A stretch of DNA of 10,261 nucleotides from positions 1 to 10,261 of the forward strand of contig JBAZBO010000032.1 of assembly GCA_041671425.1 (NCBI GenBank), written 5' to 3'. Of this stretch, positions 5,216 through 10,261 are shown piece after piece. Both the position numbers and the translations under genes were made by a program. The DNA comes from JBAZBO01 sp041671425 (GTDB lineage: Bacteria; Patescibacteriota; WWE3; UBA101185; UBA10185). How positions within the stretch are numbered: position 1 is the first letter of the stretch; every line of letters starts with the position of its first letter. The notes beneath the pieces are model-generated. The model was not told the DNA's origin and searched no databases. It was given only the letters and a program-made list of their open reading frames with translations.

Positions 5216-6346
5216 GTGGAACCTTTGGCTTCTAGAATAAGACCTAAGAATCTTGATGAGTTTGTGGGGCAGAAACACCTTGTAGCTGAAGGAAAACCTT
5301 TAAGGATCGCCATTGAGAACAGGCATCTGTTCTCGTTCATCCTCTGGGGACCCCCTGGAGTGGGTAAAACAACCCTGGCAAAGATATATGCTGATGCTTT
5401 TGATGCAGAACTGCACTTTTTGTCTGCTGTATCGGCTGGCAAAGACGATATCAGAAAGATAATAAATGAAGTGTCTGCAGATAATAAACCTATTATCCTT
5501 TTCCTTGATGAGATCCACCGTTTCAATAAAGCTCAACAGGATTACCTTTTACCATATGTAGAAACCGGGAAATTAACTCTTATTGGTGCTACTACAGAAA
5601 ATCCCAGCTTTGAGGTTATTTCAGCACTGCTGTCAAGATGTAGGGTCTTTGTGCTTTATGAGCTTACTGACACCGAAATGTCAGAGATAATCGATATGAC
5701 AAAGGTCAAGATGAATGCAGACGCGAGAGACTGGCTTATAGCTATGGCCAATGGGGATGCCAGGCAGGCAATCACCATGATAGAAAACACCCAAAAAATG
5801 TACAAAAAGATAACAGTTGATAACCTGAAAGAGGCTTTACAGAACAAATTCCTAAGGTACGACAAGCAGGGAGAGGAGCATTACAACACTATAAGTGCAT
5901 TCATAAAAAGTATGAGGGCCAGTGACGTTGATGCGGCGCTATATTATTTGGCTAGAATGGTTGACTCAGGTGAGGATCCTTTATACATTGCCAGAAGAAT
6001 GGTGGTTTTTGCCTCTGAGGATGTGGGCTCTGCTTCAGCACTTTTGGTTGCAAATGCAGTGTTTCAAGCCTGCCAGCAGATAGGGTACCCCGAGTGCCAA
6101 GAGAATTTGGCTGCCGGAGTGGTAAGTCTTGCCCGCGCACCCAAGGATAGATCAGCCTATAATGCCTATATGGCGGCCTTGGATGATGTAAAGGCCTATG
6201 GAAACCTCCCTGTTCCTCTTTCCATCAGGAATGCTCCCACAAAGCTTATGAAAGAGCTTGGCTATGGTGAGGGTTACGATAAATACACCAAAGAGAGTCT
6301 TCTGCCAGACAAGATAAAAGGCAAGAGATATTACAAGAAGGATTAA
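5216..6346 (+). CDS. rarA: Replication-associated recombination protein A (RarA/MgsA AAA+ ATPase)
   Basis: Clamp-loader-like AAA+ ATPase that acts at stalled replication forks and single-stranded DNA ends. Order of motifs: PLASRIRPKNLDEFVGQ (4-19), Walker A GPPGVGKT (45-52), Walker B with DEIH (98-101), sensor-1 GATTENPSFEV (124-134), the SRCRVF arginine finger (R141), sensor-2 GDARQA, then the family-specific C-terminal oligomerisation domain with EDPLYIARRM, SEDVG, KDRSAYNAY and ELGYGEGYDKY. At 376 residues it is shorter than E. coli RarA (about 447), mainly through a trimmed region after the arginine finger, while all catalytic motifs remain. The GTG start begins right at the conserved family N terminus and lies at the predicted +1 of an extended -10 promoter. 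The transglycosylase gene follows after 31 nt. Confidence 0.95.
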   Translation: MEPLASRIRPKNLDEFVGQKHLVAEGKPLRIAIENRHLFSFILWGPPGVGKTTLAKIYADAFDAELHFLSAVSAGKDDIRKIINEVSADNKPIILFLDEIHRFNKAQQDYLLPYVETGKLTLIGATTENPSFEVISALLSRCRVFVLYELTDTEMSEIIDMTKVKMNADARDWLIAMANGDARQAITMIENTQKMYKKITVDNLKEALQNKFLRYDKQGEEHYNTISAFIKSMRASDVDAALYYLARMVDSGEDPLYIARRMVVFASEDVGSASALLVANAVFQACQQIGYPECQENLAAGVVSLARAPKDRSAYNAYMAALDDVKAYGNLPVPLSIRNAPTKLMKELGYGEGYDKYTKESLLPDKIKGKRYYKKD

Positions 6347-6371
6347 CAATCAAGCTTCCCTTGTGTATACT
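6343..6371 (+). promoter_or_regulatory. Promoter of the transglycosylase gene (leaderless)
   Basis: TTAACA (6343-6348), a 17-nt spacer and TATACT (6366-6371). The -35 overlaps the rarA stop codon. Six nt separate the -10 from the GTG at 6378, so that G is the predicted +1. This is the best two-box example of the leaderless pattern here. Confidence 0.65.
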
Positions 6372-6377
6372 TTTTAC

Positions 6378-7091
6378 GTGGTTGTACTATCGGACAGCAT
6401 AAAGGCACTTCAGAATATCAAGCAGAATCTCCTAGACGAACAGAAAAAGCTTATTGAATTGCTAAAGCACAAGAATGCTGAGCTTTATGCTTGGGTTGTG
6501 GATAATAAGGTAGATCTGACGAATCTTAAACCCTTCGCTGCTAATATTGCCGCTGCATTTGTGATAGGAATGACTGTTTCCTTTGGATCTCGGAGTCCTA
6601 GTCCTCAGATAGACCCCATAGAGCCCTTCGCACCTTTAGAAACCAATGACCTTAAGGGTTTAGATGAAGTAGAGAAGGCAGAGAAAGTATGGTCATCTTA
6701 CGGGAAAGTTATTGAAACCGTGGCGGATAAGTACAATCTTGATCCCAAAGTGATATTTGCCACTGTGATGATAGAGTCAGGTGGCGATAGATACGCTATC
6801 AGGCCTGAACCAGCCATTGGAGATGCCAGTTATGGACTGGGGCAGATACTATTTGGAACTGCTAGGGGATTGGGTTTTGATGGCACACCCAAAGATCTCT
6901 TTGATCCGAAGGTTAATATAGAGCTTATTGGTATCTATCATAGAAGAAATCTCAACGTGTATGGCGAAAATCTGACTTTGGAACAGCTTGTAACTGCGTA
7001 TAATGCCGGAAGCCCTTACAGCTATCCCACATATGGCCACCTTCAGAAATTTGATAAGTGGCTTGATATTGTAGGAAGGATATCTTCATAA
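6378..7091 (+). CDS. Membrane-anchored lytic transglycosylase (SLT-like domain)
   Basis: Peptidoglycan-cleaving enzyme of the soluble-lytic-transglycosylase/lysozyme-like fold, anchored by an N-terminal helix. Layout of 237 residues: a polar, coil-prone segment rich in Lys, Glu and Leu (5-46, probably cytoplasmic), one membrane segment (about 52-69), a Pro-rich linker (71-90), then the SLT-like domain. Catalytic features: FATVMIESGG with the predicted general-acid Glu at 133, SYGLGQILFGTA matching the GLMQ motif, DPKVNIELIGIYHRRN, and the LVTAYNAGSPY motif (AYNxG). The GTG at 6378 is preferred over the GTG at 6363 because the latter would overlap the -10. The ~50-residue N-terminal cytoplasmic segment is unusual for an SLT protein, which normally has only a signal peptide. 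The stop is 1 nt from the next ATG. Confidence 0.87.
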   Translation: MVVLSDSIKALQNIKQNLLDEQKKLIELLKHKNAELYAWVVDNKVDLTNLKPFAANIAAAFVIGMTVSFGSRSPSPQIDPIEPFAPLETNDLKGLDEVEKAEKVWSSYGKVIETVADKYNLDPKVIFATVMIESGGDRYAIRPEPAIGDASYGLGQILFGTARGLGFDGTPKDLFDPKVNIELIGIYHRRNLNVYGENLTLEQLVTAYNAGSPYSYPTYGHLQKFDKWLDIVGRISS

Positions 7092-7092
7092 C

Positions 7093-7260
7093 ATGCCTGA
7101 AAGCTATAGACCAAGCCCAATGGAAAACATAAAAACCCCTGAATTGCTTCTTGGTGAGGTGAATTCGCTTAGAGATCAGGTTGACCTTTTGAAGGATCTG
7201 GTAGCTATTTCGGGCACATTAACTGCCTCAATATTCAAGAGCATCTTTAAATTAAACTAA
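7093..7260 (+). CDS. 55-residue protein of unknown function
   Basis: Starts at the ATG 1 nt after the transglycosylase stop (TAA-C-ATG), so it is probably translated by coupling. AGGAAGGA lies about 12 nt upstream. The product has a polar Pro-containing N terminus (MPESYRPSPMENIKTPE), a heptad-like amphipathic helix (LLLGEVNSLRDQVDLLKDL) and a hydrophobic/basic tail (LTASIFKSIFKLN). The helix suggests an oligomerising or membrane-surface peptide. No family is recognised. Support comes from tight placement, coupling and codon use like that of the neighbours; it fills the otherwise empty stretch before pyrG. Confidence 0.62.
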   Translation: MPESYRPSPMENIKTPELLLGEVNSLRDQVDLLKDLVAISGTLTASIFKSIFKLN

Positions 7261-7274
7261 ATATCTGATAGCAT
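7246..7274 (+). promoter_or_regulatory. Possible promoter of pyrG
   Basis: TTTAAA (7246-7251), a 17-nt spacer and TAGCAT (7269-7274), preceded by TG plus one base. The predicted start, about 7281, would leave a 9-nt leader. It is weaker than the other promoters. pyrG may instead be read from the upstream genes. Confidence 0.3.
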
Positions 7275-7289
7275 TTGCCAGGTTACTAT

Positions 7290-8939
7290 ATGGTCGAAGC
7301 TAAGAAAAAGACAAATTTTATTTTTGTGTGCGGTGGCGTATTGTCCGGGCTTGGTAAAGGTATCGTAACTTCTTCAATTGGCGCAATCCTCAAAGAGAGA
7401 GGTTTTTCCGTAACAGCCGTAAAGATAGACCCATATATCTCGATAGACGCCGGTACGATGAGACCTGCTGAGCATGGGGAGGTCTTTGTTACAGAAGATG
7501 GTGGAGAAATAGATCAGGATCTTGGCAACTATGAACGATTCTTGGACATATCCCTTTCAAAAGCCAATAACATAACTACAGGTAAGGTTTATCAGCAGGT
7601 TATAGATAATGAAAGAGCATTCAAATATGGAGGTAGGGATGCAGAACTTTTCCCAGATATCATAAACGAAGTCAAAAGAATGATCTTAGCAAACGTTACT
7701 GATGAGGATTTCTGTATGGTAGAAATAGGTGGGACGACAGGGGACCTTGAGAACAAGCCTTTCTTGTATGCAGCCATGGATCTGAGCAGGGACTATAAAT
7801 CAGTCTTTATAATGGTAACCTATCTGCCATTCCTAAGAAATGTGGGCGAGCTGAAGACTAAACCCACTCAACATGCTGTGGCTAGACTTACAGAGATAGG
7901 CATATTCCCCGATCTTCTGATAACCAGGAACGAGATCCCGATAGACAAACCAAGGGTTGAGACCATATCAAAGAGATGTTTCATCCCCGAGAAGAATATA
8001 ATAGACGACCCTGATACAGATTGTATATACGAGATACCTTTAGTGCTTGAGAGAAGTAATGTCACAGACATTATTTTGGAAAAAGTGGGTATCGTGAATG
8101 CCAGAAAATCAAGACTAAAAGATTGGGAGAATATAGTCAATACATTGAGAAACCCTCAACTTAAGAAAGTGAAGGTCGCTCTAGTTGGTAAATATATAAA
8201 AAATGGCAGTTCCAATCACAATGACGTTTATATTTCAGTATGTGAGGCTTTGAAGCACGCTGCTGTAAAGAACAACGTTCAGCTAGATATAGTTCCTATA
8301 AGTTCTGAACAGTTTGAGGAAGATCCAAAATCAGTTAGCATGCTCAAGGATTTTGATGGTGTAGTTGTCCCGCAAGGGTGGGGATCGCGTGGTACTGAGG
8401 GCAAGATAGCTGCTATTAGATATATTAGGGAAAGGAAAATTCCTTATTTGGGTCTTTGTTTTGGGATGCAGATGGCTGTTATAGAATTCGCTAGAAATGT
8501 TTGTGGATTGAAAAACGCTAATTCCGAAGAGGCTGATCCAGATACCTCAGATCCTGTTATTCATATCATGCCTGACCAGAAGGAATATCTAGCAAAGGGT
8601 CAGTATGGAGGAACTATCAGATTGGGTGCATGGCCATGCAAGGTCATGAAAGATACAATACTTTTTGATAGCTATAGAAAAACCGACATATCTGAAAGGC
8701 ACAGACATAGGTATGAGTTTAACAACGATTACAAAGAAGCCTTTGAGAAAAAAGGTATGATTTTCTCTGGAACGTCCCCAGATGGAGAGTTGGTTGAAGC
8801 AATCGAGCTTCCAAAAGAAACACACCCGTTCTTTGTGGGTGTTCAGTTTCATCCTGAATATAAGTCGAGGGTGATATCAGCGCATCCGCTTTTTACAAGC
8901 TTCATATCTGTCTGTAAAGATAAAGACCAAACTCACTGA
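7290..8939 (+). CDS. pyrG: CTP synthase (divergent form)
   Basis: Makes CTP from UTP, ATP and glutamine. The synthase domain begins NFIFVCGGVLSGLGKGIV (P-loop), with PYISIDAGTMRPAEHGEVFV, DGGEIDQDLGNYERF (Mg-binding Asp/Glu), VEIGGTTGDLEN and GELKTKPTQH (UTP site). The class I glutamine amidotransferase domain has PYLGLCFGMQ with the nucleophile Cys390 and QFHPEYKSR with the catalytic His/Glu. At 549 residues it has the usual length. Divergent points: the normally near-invariant YLGxTVQVIPH stretch reads YGGRDAELFPD; the PGGFG loop of the amidotransferase reads PQGWG; and an insertion (NGSSNHN) follows VGKYI. The ATG at 7290 is chosen because family proteins start just before this strand; the in-frame TTG at 7275 would add five residues. 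A minimal AGG lies 7 nt upstream. Confidence 0.96.
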   Translation: MVEAKKKTNFIFVCGGVLSGLGKGIVTSSIGAILKERGFSVTAVKIDPYISIDAGTMRPAEHGEVFVTEDGGEIDQDLGNYERFLDISLSKANNITTGKVYQQVIDNERAFKYGGRDAELFPDIINEVKRMILANVTDEDFCMVEIGGTTGDLENKPFLYAAMDLSRDYKSVFIMVTYLPFLRNVGELKTKPTQHAVARLTEIGIFPDLLITRNEIPIDKPRVETISKRCFIPEKNIIDDPDTDCIYEIPLVLERSNVTDIILEKVGIVNARKSRLKDWENIVNTLRNPQLKKVKVALVGKYIKNGSSNHNDVYISVCEALKHAAVKNNVQLDIVPISSEQFEEDPKSVSMLKDFDGVVVPQGWGSRGTEGKIAAIRYIRERKIPYLGLCFGMQMAVIEFARNVCGLKNANSEEADPDTSDPVIHIMPDQKEYLAKGQYGGTIRLGAWPCKVMKDTILFDSYRKTDISERHRHRYEFNNDYKEAFEKKGMIFSGTSPDGELVEAIELPKETHPFFVGVQFHPEYKSRVISAHPLFTSFISVCKDKDQTH

Positions 8940-8955
8940 GGCCGGAGGACCGGCC
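8940..8955. terminator. GC-rich hairpin between convergent pyrG and SPFH genes
   Basis: GGCCGG-AGGA-CCGGCC is a perfect 6-bp inverted repeat in the 29-bp gap. On the plus strand TTTT follows only 8 nt later, and on the minus strand there is no T-run. It may act as a weak bidirectional terminator or only protect the mRNA 3' end. Confidence 0.4.
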
Positions 8956-8968
8956 CCAGATAGTTTTC

Positions 8969-9901
8969 CTATTCTTTAGGCAACTCAGGAATTGTGTAGT
9001 GAGTTGTCCCTCCAGCTGAAGCGTTAGCTATAAGTCTTCCTTCTCTATCCCCGTATGGGTAGACTATCACCATTGAGCTTTCTTCCTTGCTCATCTCGCT
9101 TAGTACCTGAAGTTCTCTAAGACGCATACCATCCGCTTGGGTTTCCAAGATCCTACTTGCTTGAGCTATCTTTTCAGCTACCAAAACTTCTGCCTCTGCC
9201 TCAATCTTCTTGGCTTCTGAGGACCTTCTAGCCCTTGCAATTACTGCTAGTTCCTCGATCAAAGACTGTGGTGTATCTATGTCTGTGATCCTGACAGCCT
9301 TTACATCCACACCGTAAACTACTGCGTTTTGATCAATCTGTTCTTTTAGATCAAGAGCTATCTGGACTCTATCGCTAAGCAATTCCTTAAGATCCATACT
9401 TCCTATGGTGTTCTTTAATGCCTCTGTAGCGAGCCATATGACGGATTGTCTATAGCTAAAGACGTCTATTATTGCCTTTCTTGGATCCTCAACCCTGAAC
9501 TCCAGAGCCGCTGTTACCTTTGTGGGAACGTTGTCTTTGGTGAGTGTGTTTGTAGCCTCAACCTGATTGGTCTCTATTCTGGTATCAACTATAGATGCAA
9601 CAGAATATATGAATGGTGGCACTATGAAAAATCCCGCTCCCTTCACTGCCTCAAACCTACCCAATCTCAGAAGTACCATAGACTCCCATTCCGGGAGAAT
9701 GAAGAACATCTTTGATACGATCCCTGCAATCCAGAAATTGAGTATCAAGGATGGTGTTGCCAGAACCCAGAAGTTGTAGAAGATTGTGGTTGATAAGCCT
9801 CCTAAAAGTGCAGTTATAATTCCCAATAGAAGAAAGCATGCAAGCCAGGCGACGAACCTGATGAACGATTGTACTGCTCTCGTATTTGAATAACCTGTCA
9901 T
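8969..9901 (-). CDS. SPFH/Band-7 (stomatin-like) membrane protein
   Basis: A 310-residue member of the SPFH superfamily, which forms ring-like membrane scaffolds and often regulates membrane proteases. Two N-terminal membrane helices (about 14-35 and 47-69) are followed by the Band-7 domain: ESMVLLRLGRFEAVKGAGFF (73-92), TRIETNQVEATNTLTKDNV (107-125), ALEFRVEDPRKAI (132-144), and a stomatin-like segment with LKEQIDQNAVVYGVDVKAVRITDID. A charged coiled-coil (about 211-266, Ala/Glu-rich) and a polar C-terminal tail follow. The ATG at 9901 has an excellent Shine-Dalgarno. It lies 5 nt after the stop of the upstream Cys-containing gene, so they form one operon. No protease or NfeD partner is visible in the window. 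The two-helix N terminus differs from the single hairpin of classical stomatins. Confidence 0.9.
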   Translation of the reverse strand: MTGYSNTRAVQSFIRFVAWLACFLLLGIITALLGGLSTTIFYNFWVLATPSLILNFWIAGIVSKMFFILPEWESMVLLRLGRFEAVKGAGFFIVPPFIYSVASIVDTRIETNQVEATNTLTKDNVPTKVTAALEFRVEDPRKAIIDVFSYRQSVIWLATEALKNTIGSMDLKELLSDRVQIALDLKEQIDQNAVVYGVDVKAVRITDIDTPQSLIEELAVIARARRSSEAKKIEAEAEVLVAEKIAQASRILETQADGMRLRELQVLSEMSKEESSMVIVYPYGDREGRLIANASAGGTTHYTIPELPKE

Positions 9902-9904
9902 CTA

Positions 9905-9915
9905 GATCACCTCCC
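9905..9915 (-). promoter_or_regulatory. Very strong Shine-Dalgarno of the SPFH gene
   Basis: GGGAGGTGATC on the minus strand; GGAGGTGATC is complementary over 10 nt to the usual 16S rRNA 3' end. Spacing from GGAGG to the ATG is 8 nt. The site lies within the last codons and stop of the upstream gene. It shows that a standard anti-SD is likely used in this genome, in contrast with the leaderless genes. Confidence 0.8.
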
Positions 9916-10261
9916 TTTAGTAAGTAGATATTCTATCTTTTCTTCAAGTTCATCTTTCTCGTTTTCAAAATCATCTTTCTGTTCTCTGTAATCATCACAG
10001 GACTCTTTGAATTTGTCCCAATCACTATCACATGTTATATCAATCCCGCTTTCTGCCCAATCTATGTTCCACAAAACAGTTTCATAATCGCTATAAGCCC
10101 TCGACAATTCGTTGTAATCGCTGTACGAATAGCATTTATTACTTTTATACTCACCATCTCTTATCTCGTACTCATAACAGGTATCGGTCTTGATTGGTTC
10201 AGAAGTCTGTGGTTTTATGTATACGGGAGGTTGTGTAGCTACTTTAACAGAAGGTACTGTT
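9907..10261 (-). CDS. Acidic Cys-containing protein, C-terminal part (N terminus beyond right edge)
   Basis: The frame is open from the right edge to the TGA at 9907-9909, giving 117 visible residues with no start codon needed inside the window; a TTG at 10107 is not a credible start. The visible order is: a Pro/Thr/Val/Lys linker (VATQPPVYIKPQTSEPIK), a Tyr/Glu/Asp-rich domain with four cysteines (CYEYEI, CYSYSDY, ITCDSDW, ESCDDY), and a C-terminal strongly charged coiled-coil (EQKDDFENEKDELEEKIEYL). The linker and evenly placed cysteines suggest an exported, disulfide-bonded surface or periplasmic domain, but any signal peptide would be out of view. It is in one operon with the SPFH gene. 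No family is recognised. Repeated SDYN/SDYE segments suggest an internal duplication. Confidence 0.75.
   Translation of the reverse strand, partial: TVPSVKVATQPPVYIKPQTSEPIKTDTCYEYEIRDGEYKSNKCYSYSDYNELSRAYSDYETVLWNIDWAESGIDITCDSDWDKFKESCDDYREQKDDFENEKDELEEKIEYLLTKGR

Noticed and set aside
5024..5278. Minus-strand open frame with an ATG at about 5131 (MRKWEGQHEYSF)
   Set aside because: It overlaps the Cys/His gene in another frame, spans both promoters, and has no recognisable features; the SD at 5116-5121 fits the other frame.
9446..9779. Two plus-strand frames antisense to the SPFH gene
   Set aside because: The minus strand has a full Band-7 domain with a strong SD; the plus frames show no domain or start signal.
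1..10261. tRNA or rRNA genes, CRISPR arrays, insertion sequences, long repeats
   Set aside because: None seen: the gaps are too small and already explained, with no regularly spaced repeats or transposase motifs.
1..10261. UGA recoding, as known in some reduced-genome lineages
   Set aside because: TGA ends the nuclease, glyA and pyrG at expected lengths, and no in-frame TGA lies within conserved domains.

Overview
The window looks like a compact bacterial chromosome segment holding housekeeping genes, with intergenic gaps of only tens of bases and several overlapping genes. The moderate-to-low GC content, shortened core enzymes, the glyA-folD pair, a YvcK-type protein, a membrane lytic transglycosylase and an SPFH protein would fit a reduced-genome lineage such as Candidate Phyla Radiation/Patescibacteria. 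That placement is an inference and no marker here proves it. TGA acts as an ordinary stop (glyA, pyrG, the nuclease), so there is no sign of recoding.

Layout: (1) 1-494, minus: N-terminal part of glutamate dehydrogenase, cut by the left edge, divergent from (2) yvcK at 559-1548. yvcK converges with (3) a CDP-alcohol phosphatidyltransferase on the minus strand (1545-2378); their stop codons overlap. (4) 2445-2544: an autonomous transcription unit with a perfect TTGACA-17-TATAAT promoter and a GC-rich hairpin with a T-run, predicted to make an RNA of about 65 nt. (5) 2597-4909: a PD-(D/E)xK nuclease, glyA and folD in one overlapping operon. (6) 4906-5109, minus: a small Cys/His protein that overlaps the folD stop. 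(7) 5216-7260: rarA, a membrane-anchored lytic transglycosylase and a 55-residue protein, then (8) pyrG (7290-8939). (9) 8969-10261, minus: an SPFH/stomatin-like protein preceded in the same operon by the C-terminal part of an acidic Cys-containing protein that runs off the right edge.

The most consistent signal is how transcription and translation start. For yvcK, the CDP-alcohol transferase, the nuclease, rarA and the transglycosylase, a -10 hexamer (often TG-extended) lies 6-7 nt before the preferred start codon. These mRNAs would begin at the start codon and be leaderless. gdhA is nearly so, with a 0-3 nt leader. This also moves several starts downstream of the longest open frame. In contrast, the SPFH gene and the small Cys/His gene carry Shine-Dalgarno sites, and that of the SPFH gene is almost fully complementary to the 16S 3' end. 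The cell therefore seems to use both initiation modes.

Functionally, glyA and folD make and oxidise 5,10-methylene-tetrahydrofolate for nucleotide and amino-acid synthesis, pyrG makes CTP, gdhA links 2-oxoglutarate and glutamate, and the CDP-alcohol transferase would use CTP-derived lipid precursors. YvcK and the transglycosylase bear on envelope physiology, and RarA on replication-fork maintenance. The best candidates for something undescribed are the short RNA, the divergent CTP synthase, the Cys/His small protein and the Cys-domain/SPFH operon.
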